Shown here: one piece after another, positions 35,590 through 48,493 of the stretch
Layout of the letters: each line of letters begins with the position of its first letter
How positions within the stretch are numbered: position 1 is the first letter of the stretch
Source: Colletes latitarsis
Taxonomy: Eukaryota > Arthropoda > Insecta > Hymenoptera > Colletidae
Direction of reading: 5' to 3'
Assembly: GCF_051014445.1 (NCBI RefSeq)
Contig: NC_135146.1
Location: 4,092,001-4,156,000, forward strand
Length of the DNA: 64,000 nucleotides
Notes under the pieces: model-generated
Told to the model about the DNA's origin: nothing
The model's input: the letters and a program-made list of their open reading frames with translations, nothing else
The model's database searches: none
Program-made: the position numbers and the translations under genes

Positions 35590-37183
35590 CCCATACTTTC
35601 GCATTTTTCGCATACATGTTGGCCAGATCCTGGGCGTTTTCTGGTTTGGATCACGTAGTAATGTAGAACCACTCTGCAACAGTGAGTTAAACCAGGATTC
35701 AATCTATATTTTAGAGGATAACACCGGTTAGATCTGGGTTAGGTCTGGTATTTGCCATCTTCTGGCTCATGCTTTCGCATTTTTCGCATACTTGTTGGCC
35801 AGATCCTGGGCTATTTATGGTTTGAATCACGTAGTAATGTAGAACCACTCTGAAACAGTGAGTTAAACCTGGATCCAATCTATATTTTAGAGGATAACAC
35901 CGGTTAGGTCAGGGTTAGGTCTATGTATTTGCCATCATATGGCTCATACATTCACATTATTCGCACACTTATTAGCCAGATCCTGGGGGTCTTCTGGTTT
36001 CGAGCACGTAGTAATGTGATTCCACACTGCAACAGTGAGCTAAACCTGGATACAATCTATATTTTGGATGATAACACCGGTTAGGTCAGGGTTAGGTCAG
36101 ATATTTGCCCTCATCTGACTCATACTTTCGCATTTTTCGCATACTTGTTGGCCAGATCCTGGGCGTTTTCTGGTTTGGATTACGTAGTAATGTGGTACCA
36201 CACTGAGACAGTGAAGTAATCCTGGATTCGATCTATATATTAGAGGGTAACACCGGTTAGGATTGGGTTAGGTCTGGTATTTGCCATCATCTGGCTCATA
36301 GTTGCGCATCTTTCGCATACTTGTTGGCCAGATCCTGGGCGATTTCTGGTTTGAATCACGTAGTAATGTAGAACCACTCTGAAACAGTGAGTTAAACCTG
36401 GATCCAATCTATATTTTAGAGGATAACACCGGTTAGGTCAGTGTTAGGCCTGGTATTTGCCATCATCTGGCTCATACATTCGCATTTTTCGCATTCTTAT
36501 TAGCCAGACCCTGGGCGTCTTCTGGTTTCGAGCACGTAGTAATGTGGTTCCACACTGCAACAGTGAGCTAATCCTGGATACAATCTATATTTTAGATGAT
36601 AACACCGGTTAGGTCAAGGTTAGGTCTGGTATTTGCCGTCATCTGACTCATACTTTCGCATTTTTCGCATAATTGTTGGCCCGATCCTGGGCGTTTTCTG
36701 GGTTGGATCAGGTAGTAGTGTGGTACCGCACTGAAACAGTGACGTAATCCTGGATTCGATCTATATATTAGAGGGTAACACCGGTTAGGTTTGGGTTAGG
36801 TCTGGTATTTGCCATCATCTGGCTCATAGTTGCGCATCTTTCGCATACTTGTTGGCCAGATCCTGGGCGATTTCTGGTTTGAATCACGTAGTAATGTAGA
36901 ACCACTCTGAAACAGTGAGTTAAACCTGGATCCAATCTGTATTTTAGAGGATAACACCTGTTAGGTCAGGGCTAGGTGTGGTATTTGCCAGGGTCTGCCT
37001 CATACTTTCGCAATTTTCGCATACTTGTTGGCCAGATCCTGGGCATTTTTTGGTTTGGATCGCGTGGTACCACACTGAATGTGGTACCATACTGAAACAG
37101 TGAGTTACTCTTGGATTCAATCTGTACTTTAGAGGAAAACACCGGTTAGGTCAGGGTTAGGTCTGGTATTTGCCATCTTCTGG
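35590..37183 (+). repeat. 1,594-bp higher-order repeat, copy 1
   Basis: Nine monomers. Landmarks are GGGCTATTTATGG, ATGTATTTGCCATCATATGG (35,923), GGTCAGATATTTGCC, ATAGTTGCGCATC, TTAGCCAGACCCTGGGCGTC, ATAATTGTTGGCCCGATCC and GTGTGGTATTTGCCAGGG. All recur 1,594 bp on. Confidence 0.92.
36083..36099 (+). promoter_or_regulatory. DR5-like AGGTCA direct repeat (sequence match only)
   Basis: The bases read AGGTCA-GGGTT-AGGTCA, two perfect nuclear-receptor half-sites five bases apart. Most monomers have AGGTCT in the second half. Perfect pairs also occur at 31,514, 33,626, 33,978, 34,498, 37,677, 39,271, 52,883, 53,411 and 57,643. DR5 is the arrangement bound by retinoic-acid-type receptors in animals. 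There is no gene nearby, and the match follows from the GGTTAGGTC direct repeat, so function is doubtful. Confidence 0.25.
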
Positions 37184-38777
37184 CTCATACTTTCGCATTT
37201 TTCGCATACATGTTGGCCAGATCCTGGGCGTTTTCTGGTTTGGATCACGTAGTAATGTAGAACCACTCTGCAACAGTGAGTTAAACCAGGATTCAATCTA
37301 TATTTTAGAGGATAACACCGGTTAGATCTGGGTTAGGTCTGGTATTTGCCATCTTCTGGCTCATGCTTTCGCATTTTTCGCATACTTGTTGGCCAGATCC
37401 TGGGCTATTTATGGTTTGAATCACGTAGTAATGTAGAACCACTCTGAAACAGTGAGTTAAACCTGGATCCAATCTATATTTTAGAGGATAACACCGGTTA
37501 GGTCAGGGTTAGGTCTATGTATTTGCCATCATATGGCTCATACATTCACATTATTCGCACACTTATTAGCCAGATCCTGGGGGTCTTCTGGTTTCGAGCA
37601 CGTAGTAATGTGATTCCACACTGCAACAGTGAGCTAAACCTGGATACAATCTATATTTTAGATGATAACACCGGTTAGGTCAGGGTTAGGTCAGATATTT
37701 GCCGTCATCTGACTCATACTTTCGCATTTTTCGCATACTTGTTGGCCAGATCCTGGGCGTTTTCTGGTTTGGATTACGTAGTAATGTGGTACCACACTGA
37801 GACAGTGAAGTAATCCTGGATTCGATCTATATATTAGAGGGTAACACCGGTTAGGATTGGGTTAGGTCTGGTATTTGCCATCATCTGGCTCATAGTTGCG
37901 CATCTTTCGCATACTTGTTGGCCAGATCCTGGGCGATTTCTGGTTTGAATCACGTAGTAATGTAGAACCACTCTGAAACAGTGAGTTAAACCTGGATCCA
38001 ATCTATATTTTAGAGGATAACACCGGTTAGGTCAGTGTTAGGCCTGGTATTTGCCATCATCTGGCTCATACATTCGCATTTTTCGCATTCTTATTAGCCA
38101 GACCCTGGGCGTCTTCTGGTTTCGAGCACGTAGTAATGTGGTTCCACACTGCAACAGTGAGCTAATCCTGGATACAATCTATATTTTAGATGATAACACC
38201 GGTTAGGTCAAGGTTAGGTCTGGTATTTGCCGTCATCTGACTCATACTTTCGCATTTTTCGCATAATTGTTGGCCCGATCCTGGGCGTTTTCTGGGTTGG
38301 ATCAGGTAGTAGTGTGGTACCGCACTGAAACAGTGACGTAATCCTGGATTCGATCTATATATTAGAGGGTAACACCGGTTAGGTTTGGGTTAGGTCTGGT
38401 ATTTGCCATCATCTGGCTCATAGTTGCGCATCTTTCGCATACTTGTTGGCCAGATCCTGGGCGATTTCTGGTTTGAATCACGTAGTAATGTAGAACCACT
38501 CTGAAACAGTGAGTTAAACCTGGATCCAATCTGTATTTTAGAGGATAACACCTGTTAGGTCAGGGCTAGGTGTGGTATTTGCCAGGGTCTGCCTCATACT
38601 TTCGCAATTTTCGCATACTTGTTGGCCAGATCCTGGGCATTTTTTGGTTTGGATCGCGTGGTACCACACTGAATGTGGTACCATACTGAAACAGTGAGTT
38701 ACTCTTGGATTCAATCTGTACTTTAGAGGAAAACACCGGTTAGGTCAGGGTTAGGTCTGGTATTTGCCATCTTCTGG
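37184..38777 (+). repeat. 1,594-bp higher-order repeat, copy 2
   Basis: Near-identical to the preceding copy; ATGTATTTGCC at 37,517. Its hairpins (37,067 just before it and 38,661) use the private GCGTGGTACC spelling, where most copies have GCGTAGTACC. Confidence 0.92.
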
Positions 38778-40222
38778 CTCATACTTTCGCATTTTTCGCA
38801 TACATGTTGGCCAGATCCTGGGCGTTTTCTGGTTTGGATCACGTAGTAATGTAGAACCACTCTGCAACAGTGAGTTAAACCAGGATTCAATCTATATTTT
38901 AGAGGATAACACCGGTTAGATCTGGGTTAGGTCTGGTATTTGCCATCTTCTGGCTCATGCTTTCGCATTTTTCGCATACTTGTTGGCCAGATCCTGGGCT
39001 ATTTATGGTTTGAATCACGTAGTAATGTAGAACCACTCTGAAACAGTGAGTTAAACCTGGATCCAATCTATATTTTAGAGGATAACACCGGTTAGGTCAG
39101 GGTTAGGTCTATGTATTTGCCATCATATGGCTCATACATTCACATTATTCGCACACTTATTAGCCAGATCCTGGGGGTCTTCTGGTTTCGAGCACGTAGT
39201 AATGTGATTCCACACTGCAACAGTGAGCTAAACCTGGATACAATCTATATTTTAGATGATAACACCGGTTAGGTCAGGGTTAGGTCAGATATTTGCCGTC
39301 ATCTGACTCATACTTTCGCATTTTTCGCATACTTGTTGGCCAGATCCTGGGCGTTTTCTGGTTTGGATTACGTAGTAATGTGGTACCACACTGAGACAGT
39401 GAAGTAATCCTGGATTCGATCTATATATTAGAGGGTAACACCGGTTAGGATTGGGTTAGGTCTGGTATTTGCCATCATCGGGCTCATACTTTCGCATTTT
39501 TCGCATATCTGTTGGCCAGATCCTCGGCGTTTTCTGGTTTGGATCACGTAGTAATGTAGAACCACTCTGAAACTGTGAGTTAAATCTAGATTCAATCTAT
39601 ATTTTAGAGGATAACACCGGTTAGATCTGGGTTCGGTCTGGTATTTGCCATCTTCTGGCTCAAACTTTCGCATTTTTCGCATACTTGTTGGCCAGATCCT
39701 GGGCGATTTCTGGTTTGAATCACGTAGTAGTGTAGAACCACTCTGAATCAGTGAGTTAAACCTGGATCCAATCTATATTATAGAGGATAACACCGGTTAG
39801 GTCAGTGTTAGGCCTGGTATTTGCCATCATCTGGCTCATACATTCGCATTTTCGCATTCTTATTAGCCAGACCCTGGGCGTCTTCTGGTTTCGAGCACGT
39901 AGTAATGTGGTTCCACACTGCAACAGTGAGCTAATCCTGGATACAATCTATATTTTAGATGATAACACCGGTTAGGTCAAGGTTAGGTCTGGTATTTGCC
40001 GTCATCTGACTCATACTTTCGCATTTTTCGCATAATTGTTGGCCCGATCCTGGGCGTTTTCTGGGTTGGATCAGGTAGTAGTGTGGTACCGCACTGAAAC
40101 AGTGACGTAATCCTGGATTCGATCTATATATTAGAGGGTAACACCGGTTAGGTTTGGGTTAGGTCTGGTATTTGCCATCATCTGGCTCATAGTTGCGCAT
40201 CTTTCGCATACTTGTTGGCCAG
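38778..40222 (+). repeat. 1,594-bp higher-order repeat, copy 3, with one inserted monomer
   Basis: 38,778 to about 39,490 follows the unit at +1,594 (ATGTATTTGCC at 39,111). A monomer of different type is then inserted (GCATATCTGTTGG, AATCTAGATTC, around 39,490-39,700), after which the unit resumes at +1,770 and then +1,769 because one T is lost from CGCATTTTCGC. It ends about 40,222, where GCGTTTTCTGGG replaces GCGATTTCTGG. Confidence 0.88.
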
Positions 40223-41314
40223 ATCCTGGGCGTTTTCTGGGTTGGATCAGGTAGTAGTGTGGTACCGCACTCAAACAGTGAGTTAAACCTGGATTCAATC
40301 TATATTTTAGAGGATAACACCGGTTAGGTCAGGGTTAGGTCTGGTATTTGCCATCATCTGGCTCATACTTTCGCATTTTCCGCATACATGTTGGCCAGAT
40401 CCTGGGCGTTTTCTGGTTTGGATCACGTAGTAATGTAGAACCACTCTGAAACAGTAAGTTAAACCAGGATTCAATCTATATTTTAGAGCATAACACCGGT
40501 TAGATCTGGGTTAGGTCTGATATTTGCCATCTTCTGGCTCATGCTTTCGCATTTTTCGCATACTTGTTGGCCAGATCCTGGGCTATTTATGGTTTGAATC
40601 ACGTAGTAATGTAGAACCACTCTGAAACAGTGAGTTAAACCTGGATCCAATCTATATTTTAGAGGATAACACCGGTTAGGTCAGGGTTAGGTCTAGTATT
40701 TGCCATCATCTGGCTCATACATTCGCACTTTTCGCATACTTATTAGCCAGATCCTGGGGGTCTTCTGGTTTCGAGCACGTAGTAATGTGATTCCACACTG
40801 CAACAGTGAGCTAAACCTGGATACAATCTATATTTTAGATGATAACACCGGTTAGGTCAGGGTTAGGTCTGGTATTTGCCGTCATCTGACTCATACTTTC
40901 GCATTTTTCGCATACTTGCTTGCCAGATCCGGTGCATTTTCTGGTTTGGATTACGTAGTGATGTGGTACCACACTGAAACAGTGAGTCAATCCTGGATTC
41001 GATCTATATATTAGAGGGTAACACCTGGTAGGATTGGGTTAGGTCTGGTATTTGCCATCATCTGGCTCATGCTTTCGCATTTTTCGCATACATTTTGGCC
41101 AGATCCTGGGCATTTTCTGGTTTGGATCGCGTAGTACCACACTGAATGTGGTACCACACTCAAACAGTGAGTTAATCTTGGATTCAATCTATATTTTAGA
41201 GGATAACACCGGTTAGGTCAGGGTTAGGTCTGGTATTTGCCATCTTCTGGCTCATACTTTCGCATTTTTAGCATACTTGTTGGCCAGATCCTGGGCGTTT
41301 TCTGGTTTGGATCA
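40223..41314 (+). repeat. Mosaic block, in part copied from or to 25.7-26.2 kb
   Basis: Six monomers. 40,708-41,068 shares private spellings with 25,850-26,210. Also present are GCATAACACC, GGGCTATTTATGG and a hairpin at 41,134. GCATTTTTAGCATAC at 41,264 is private. Confidence 0.82.
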
Positions 41315-42407
41315 CGTAGTAATGTGATTCCACACTGCAACAGTGAGCTAATCCTGGATACAATCTATATTTCAGATGATAACACCGGTTAGGTCAGGGT
41401 TAGGTCTGGTATTTGCCGTCATGTGACTCATACTTTCGCATTTTTCGCATACTTCTTGGCCAGATCCTGGGCATTTTCTGGATTGGATCGCGTAGTACCA
41501 CACTGAATGTGGCACCACACTGAAACAGTGAGTTAATCCTGGATTCGATCTATATATTAGAGGGTAACACCGGTTAGGTTTGGGTTAGGTCTGGTATTTG
41601 CCATCATCTGGCTCATACTTTCGCATTTTTCGCATTCTTGTTGGCCAGATCCTGGGAGTTTTCTGGTTTGGATCACGTAGTAATGTGGTACCACGCTGCA
41701 ACAGTGAGTTAAACCTGGATTCAATCTGTATTTTAGAAGATAACACCGGTTAGGTCAGGGTTAGGTCTGGTATTTTTCATCATCTGGCTCATACTTTCGC
41801 AATTTACACATACTTGCTGTCCAGATCCTGGGCGTTTTCTGGGTTGGATCAGGTAGTAGTGTGGTACCGCACTGAGACAGTGAAGTAATCCTGGATTCGA
41901 TCTATATATTAGAGGGTAACACCGGTTAGGATTGGGTTAGTTCTGGTATTTGCCATCATCTGGCTCATACTTTCGCATTTTTCGCATACTTGTTGGCCAG
42001 ATCCCCGGCGTTTTCCGGATTGGATCTCGTAGTAATATGGTACCACACTCAAACAGTGAGTTAAACCTGGATTCAAACTATATTTTAGAAGAATAACTCC
42101 AATTAGGGCAGGGTTAGGTCTGGTATTTGGCATCATCTGGCTCATACTTTCGCATTTTTCACCTACATGTTGGCCAGATCCTGGGCGTTTTCTGGTTTGG
42201 ATCACGTAGTAATGTTGTTCCACACTGCAACAGTGAGTTAAACCTGGATTCAATCTATATTATAGAGGATAACACCGGTTAGGTCAGTGTTAGGTCTGGT
42301 ATTTGCCATCGTCGGCCTCATACTTTCGCAATTTTCGCATACTTGTTGGCCAGATCCTGGGCATTTTTTGGTTTGGATCGCGTAGTACCACACTGAATGT
42401 GGTACCA
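41315..42407 (+). repeat. 1,251-bp duplication, copy 1
   Basis: Marked by GTCATGTGACTC (41,419), hairpins at 41,495 and 42,385, CAGGTAGTAGTGTGG and the AACTCCAATTAG marker. Every one of these has a partner exactly 1,251 bp downstream. Confidence 0.9.
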
Positions 42408-42565
42408 CACTGCAACAGTGAGTTAAACCTGGATCCAATCTATATTTTAGCGGATAACACCGGTTAGGTCAGGGTTAGGTCTGGTATTTGCCATCATCTG
42501 GCTCATACATTCGCATTTTTCGCATACTTATTAGCCAGATCCTGGGGGTCTTCTGGTTTCGAGCA
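42408..42565 (+). repeat. Spacer monomer between the 1,251-bp copies
   Basis: One TTATTAGCC-type monomer with the TTTAGCGGATAAC spelling. Copy 1 enters its unit from a different monomer type, so this is where the duplicated segment was joined. Confidence 0.8.
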
Positions 42566-43658
42566 CGTAGTAATGTGATTCCACACTGCAACAGTGAGCT
42601 AAACCTGGATACAATCTATATTTTAGATGATAACACCGGTTAGGTCAGGGTTAGGTCTGGTATTTGCCGTCATGTGACTCATACTTTCGCATTTTTCGCA
42701 TACTTCTTGGCCAGATCCTGGGCATTTTCTGGATTGGATCGCGTAGTACCACACTGAATGTGGCACCACACTGAAACAGTGAGTTAATCCTGGATTCGAT
42801 CTATATATTAGAGGGTAACACCGGTTAGGTTTGGGTTAGGTCTGGTATTTGCCAACATCTGGCTCATACTTTCGCATTTTTCGCATTCTTGTTGGCCAGA
42901 TCCTGGGAGTTTTCTGGTTTGGATCACGTAGTAATGTGGTACCACGCTGCAACAGTGAGTTAAACCTGGATTCAATCTGTATTTTAGAAGATAACACCGG
43001 TTAGGTCAGGGTTAGGTCTGGTATTTTTCATCATCTGGCTCATACTTTCGCAATTTACACATACTTGCTGTCCAGATCCTGGGCGTTTTCTGGGTTGGAT
43101 CAGGTAGTAGTGTGGTACCGCACTGAGACAGTGAAGTAATCCTGGATTCGATCTATATATTAGAGGGTAACACCGGTTAGGATTGGGTTAGTTCTGGTAT
43201 TTGCCATCATCTGGCTCATACTTTCGCATTTTTCGCATACTTGTTGGCCAGATCCTCGGCGTTTTCCGGATTGGATCACGTAGTAATATGGTACCACACT
43301 CAAACAGTGAGTTAAACCTGGATTCAATCTATATTTTGGAAGAATAACTCCAATTAGGGCAGGGTTAGGTCTGGTATGTGGCATCATCTGGCTCATACTT
43401 TCGTATTTTTCACCTACATGTTGGCCAGATCCTGGGCGTTTTCTGGTTTGGATCACGTAGTAATGATGTTCTACACTGCAACAGTGAGTTAAACCTGGAT
43501 TCAATCTATATTATAGAGGATAACACCGGTTAGGTCAGTGTTAGGTCTGGTATTTGCCATCGTCTGCCTCATACTTTCGCAATTTTCGCATACTTGTTGG
43601 CCAGATCCTGGGCATTTTTTGGTTTGGATCGCGTAGTACCACACTGAATGTGGTACCA
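42566..43658 (+). repeat. 1,251-bp duplication, copy 2
   Basis: Repeats copy 1, including GTCATGTGACTC at 42,670 and hairpins at 42,746 and 43,636. New changes are few: GCCAACATC, TATGTGGCATC, TTTCGTATTTTTCACC, and AATGATGTTCTACACTGC at 43,463. Confidence 0.9.
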
Positions 43659-44581
43659 TACTGAAACAGTGAGTTAATCTTGGATTCAATCTATATTTTA
43701 GAGGAAAACACCGGTTAGGTCAGGGTTAGGTCTGGTATTTGCCATCTTCTGGCTCATACATTCGCATTCTTCGCATACATGTTGGCCAGATCCTGGGCGA
43801 TTTATGGTTTGAATCACGTAATAATGTAGAACCACTCTGAAACAGTGAGTTAAACCTGGATCCAATCTATATTTTAGAGGATAACACCGGTTAGGTCAGG
43901 GTTAGGTCTGGTATTTGCCATCATCTGGCTCATACATTCGCATTTTTCGCATACTTATTAGCCAGATCCTGGGGGTCTTCAGGTTTCGAGCACGTAGTAA
44001 TGTGATTCCACACTGCAACAGTGAGCTAAACCTGGATACAGTCTATATTTTAGATGATAACACCGGTTAGGTCAGGGTTAGGTCTGGTATTTGCCATCTT
44101 CTGGCTCATACATTCGCATTCTTCGCATACATGTTGGCCAGATCCTGGGCGTTTTCTGCTTTGGATCACGTAGTAATGTAGAACCACTCTGAAACAGTAG
44201 GTTAAACCAGGATTCAATCTATATTTTAGAGCATAACACCGGTTAGATCTGGGTTAGGTCTGATATTTGCCATCTTCTGGCTCATGCTTTCGCATTTTTC
44301 GCATACTTGTTGGCCAGATCCTGGGCTATTTATGGTTTGAATCACGTAGTAATGTAGAACCACTCTGAAACAGTGATTTAAACCTGGATCCGATCTATAT
44401 TTTAGAGGATAACACCGGTTAGGTCAGGGTTAGGTCTGGTATTTGCCATCATCTGGCTCATACATTCGCATTTTTCGCATACTTATTAGCCAGATCCTGG
44501 GGGTCTTCTGGTTTCGAGCACGTAGTAATGTGATTCCACACTGCAGCAGTGAGCTAAACCTGGATACAATCTATATTTTAG
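43659..44581 (+). repeat. Mosaic block, in part repeated at 24.05-24.43 kb
   Basis: The CAGTAGGTTAAACCAGG, GCATAACACC, GGGCTATTTATGG and CAGTGATTTAAACC series at about 44,085-44,440 corresponds to the series near 24,080-24,430 at an offset of 20,009. This places the source of the right-hand mosaic in the 24-kb region. Confidence 0.81.
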
Positions 44582-46004
44582 ATGATAACACCGGTTAGGT
44601 CAGGGTTAGGACTGGTATTTGCCGTCATCTGACTCATGCTTTCGCATTTTTCGCATACTTGATGGCCAGATCCGGTGCATTTTCTGGTTTGGATTACGTA
44701 GTGATGTGGTACCACACCGAAACAGTGAGTCAATCCTGGATTCGATCTATATATTAGAGGGTAACACCGGGTAGGATTGGGTCAGGTCTGGTATTTGCCA
44801 TCATCTGGCTCATACTTTCGCATTTTTCGCATACATTTTGGCCAGATCCTGGGCATTTTCTGGTTTGGATCGCGTAGTACCACACTGAATGTGGTACCAC
44901 ACTCAAACAGTGAGTTAATCTTGGATTCAATCTATATCTTAGAGGATAACACCGGTTAGGTCAGGGTTAGGTCTGGTATTTGCCATCTTCTGGCTCATAC
45001 TTTCGCATTTTTCGCATACTTGTTGGCCAGATCCTGGGCGTTTTCTGGTTTCCACCACGTAGTAATGTAGAACACACTCTGAAACTGTGAGTTAAACCTG
45101 GATTCAATCTATATTTTAGAGGATAACACCGGTTAGGTCAGGGTTAGGTCTGGTATTTGGCATCATCTGGCTCACACTTTCGCATTTTCCGCATACTTGT
45201 TGGCCACATCCTGGGCGTTTTCTGGTTTGGATCACGTAGTAATGTGGTTCCACACTGCAACAGTGAGTTAAACCTGGATTCAATCTATATTTTACAGGAT
45301 AACACAGGTTAGGTCTGGTGTTTGCCATCTTCTGGCTCATACTTTCGCATTTTTCGCATACTTGTTGGCCAGATCCTGGGCGTTTTCTGGTTTGGATCAC
45401 GTACTAATGTAGAACCACTCTGAAACAGTGAGTTAAACCTGGATCCAATCTATATTTTAGAGGATAACACCGGTTAGGTCGGGGTTGGGACTGGTATTTG
45501 CCATCATCTGGCTCATACATTTGCAATTTTCGCATACTTGTTGGCCAGATCCTGGGCGTTTTATGGGTTGAATCACGTAGTAATGTGGCACCACACCCAA
45601 ACAGTGAATTAAACCGGGATTCGATCTATATATTAGAGGATAACACCGGTTAGGTCAGGGTTAGGTCTGGTATTTGCCATCGTCTGCCTCATACTTTCGC
45701 AATTTTCGCATACTTGTTGGCCAGATCCTGGGCATTTTTTGGATTGGATCGCGTAGTACCACACTGAATGTGGTACCACACTGAACCAGTGAGTTAATCT
45801 TGGATTCAATCTATATTTTAGAGGATAACACCGGTTAGGTCAGGGTTAGGTCTGGTATTTGCCATGTTGTGCCTCATACTTTCGCAATTTACACATACTT
45901 GCTGGCCAGATCCTGGACGTTTTCTGGGTCGGATCAGGTAGTAGTGTTGTACCGCACAGAGCCAGTGAAGTAATCCTGGATTCGATCTATGTATTAGAGG
46001 GTAA
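44582..46004 (+). repeat. Long-range duplicated block A, copy 2 (partner 28,130-29,552)
   Basis: Follows 28,130 onward at +16,452 with few differences, for example GGACTGGTATTTGCCG at 44,609 and TTTCCACCACG at 45,049, where the partner has GGTCTGG and TTTGGATCACG. The similarity continues into the 704-bp unit up to about 46,300. Confidence 0.88.
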
Positions 46005-46708
46005 CACCGGTTAGGATTGGGTTAGGTCTGGTATTTGCCATCATCTGGCTCATACTTTCGCATTTTTCGCATGCTTGTTGGTCAGATCCTGGGCGTCTTC
46101 TGGTTTGGATCACGTAGTAATGTAGAACCACTCTGAAACAGTGAGTTAAATCTGGATTCAATCTGTATTTTAGAGGATAACACCGGTTAGGTCTGGGTTA
46201 GGTCTGTATTTGCCATCTTCTGGCCCATACTTTCGCATTTTTCGCATACTTGTTTGCCAGATCCTAGGCGATTTCAGGTTTGAATCACGTAGTAATGTAG
46301 AACCACTCTGAAACAGTGAGTTACACCTGGATCCAATCTATATTTTAGAGAATAACACCGGTTAGGTCAGGGTTAGGTCTGGTATTTGCCATCATCTGGC
46401 TCATACATTCGCATTTTTCGCATACTTATTAGCCAGATCCTGGGGGTCTTCTGGTTTCGAGCACGTAGTAATGTGATTCCTCACTGCAACAGCGAGCTAA
46501 ACCTGGGTACAATCTATATTTTAGATGACAACACCGGTTAGGTCAGGATTAGGTCTGGTATTTGCCGTCATCTGACTCATACTTTTCGCATTTTTCGCAT
46601 ACTTGTTGGCCAGATCCTGGGTGTTTTCTGGGTTGGATCAGGTAGTAGTGTGGTGCCGCACTCAAACAGTGAGTTAATCCTGGATCCAATCTGTATATTA
46701 GAAGATAA
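46005..46708 (+). repeat. 704-bp tandem duplication, copy 1
   Basis: Four monomers repeated immediately downstream. Shared rare spellings are CGCATGCTTGTTGGTCAG, GATTTCAGGTTTGAATC, TGATTCCTCACTGC, CTGGGTACAATC and ATACTTTTCGC. A one-base deletion at about 46,206 (GGTCTGTATTTG) changes the offset from 704 to 705. Confidence 0.9.
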
Positions 46709-47412
46709 CACCGGTTAGGATTGGGTTAGGTCTGGTATTTGCCATCATCTGGCTCATACTTTCGCATTTTTCGCATGCTTGTTGGTCAGATCCTGGGCGT
46801 CTTCTGGTTTGGATCACGTAGTAATGTAGAACCACTCTGAAACAGTGAGTTAAATCTGGATTCAATCTGTATTTTAGAGGATAACACCGGTTAGGTCTGG
46901 GTTAGGTCTGGTATTTGCCATCTTCTGGCCCATACTTTCGCATTTTTCGCATACTTGTTTGCCAGATCCTGGGCGATTTCAGGTTTGAATCACGTAGTAA
47001 TGTAGAACCACTCTGAAACAGTGAGTTACACCTGGATCCAATCTATATTTTAGAGAATAACACCGGTTAGGTCAGGGTTAGGTCTGGTATTTGCCATCAT
47101 CTGGCTCATACATTCGCATTTTTCGCATACTTATTAGCCAGATCCTGGGGGTCTTCTGGTTTCGAGCACGTTGTAATGTGATTCCTCACTGCAACAGCGA
47201 GCTAAACCTGGGTACAATCTATATTTTAGATGATAACACCGGTTAGGTCAGGATTAGGTCTGGTATTTGCCGTCATCTGACTCATACTTTTCGCATTTTT
47301 CGCATACTTGTTGGCCAGATCCTGGGTGTTTTCTGGGTTGGATCAGGTAGTAGTGTGGTACCGCACTCAAACAGTGAGTTAAACCTGGATCCAATCTGTA
47401 TTTTAGAAGATA
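46709..47412 (+). repeat. 704-bp tandem duplication, copy 2
   Basis: Matches copy 1 closely; differences include CACGTTGTAATG at 47,168 and TGGTACCGC versus TGGTGCCGC at the end. The corresponding interval of the 28-31 kb block has no such duplication, so it arose after the long-range copying. Confidence 0.9.
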
Positions 47413-48493
47413 ACACCGGTTAGGTCAGGGTTAGGTCTGGTATTTTCCATCATCTGGCTCATACTTTCGCAATTTACACATACTTCCTGGCCGGATCCTG
47501 GGCGTTTTCTGGGTTGGATCAGGTAGTAGTGTGGTACCGCACTGACACAGTGAAGTAATCCTGTATTCGATCTATATATTAGAGGGTAACACCGGTTAGG
47601 ATTGGGTTAGGTCTGGTATTTGCCATCATCTGTCTCATACTTTCGCATTTTTCGCATACTTGTTGGCCAGATTCTCGGCGTTTCCTGGTTTGGATCACGT
47701 AGTAATATGGTACCACACAGCAACAGTGAGTTAAACCTGGATTCAATCTATATTATAGAGGATAACACCGGTTAGGTCAGGGTTAGGTCTGCTATTTGCC
47801 ATCGTCTGGCCCATACTTTCGCATTTTACGCATACTTCTTGGCCTGATCCTGGGCGTTTTCTGATTTGGGTCACGTAGTAATGAGGTGCCACTCAGAAAC
47901 AGTGAGTTAAACCTGGATTCAATCTATATTTTAGAGGATAACACCGGTTAGATCTGGGTTAGGTCTGGTATTTGCCATCTTCTGGCTCATACTTTCGCTT
48001 TTTTCGCATACTTGTTGGCCAGATCCTGGGCGATTTGTGGTTTGAATCACGTAGTAATGTAGAACCACTCTGAAACAGTGAGTTAAAACTGGATCCAATC
48101 TATATTTTAGAGTATAACACCGGTTAGGTCAGGGTTAGGTCTGGTATTTGCCATCATCTGGCTCATACATTCGCATTTTTCGCATACTTATTAACCAGAT
48201 CCTGGGGGTCTTCTGGTTTCGAGCACGTACTAATGTGATTCCACACTGCAACAGTGAGCTAAACCTGGATACAATCTATATTTTAGATGATAACACCGGT
48301 TAGGTCAGGGTTAGGTCTGGTATTTGCCGTCATCTGACTCATACTTTCGCATTTTTCGCATACTTCTCCGCCAGATCCTGGGCATTTTCTGGATTGGATC
48401 GCGTAGTACCACACTGAATGTGGCACCACACTGAAACAGTGAGTTAATCCTGGATTCGATCTATATATTAGAGGGTAACACCGGTTAGGTTTG
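47413..48493 (+). repeat. Long-range duplicated block B, copy 2 (partner 30,100-31,168)
   Basis: Aligned at +17,325; CAGATTCTCGGCG, GGGTCACGTAG with GAGGTGCC, CTCAGAAACAG and TACTTCTCCGCC (partner TACTTCTTCGCC) are in the same order. The match continues to about 48,760, inside the next duplication. Confidence 0.86.
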
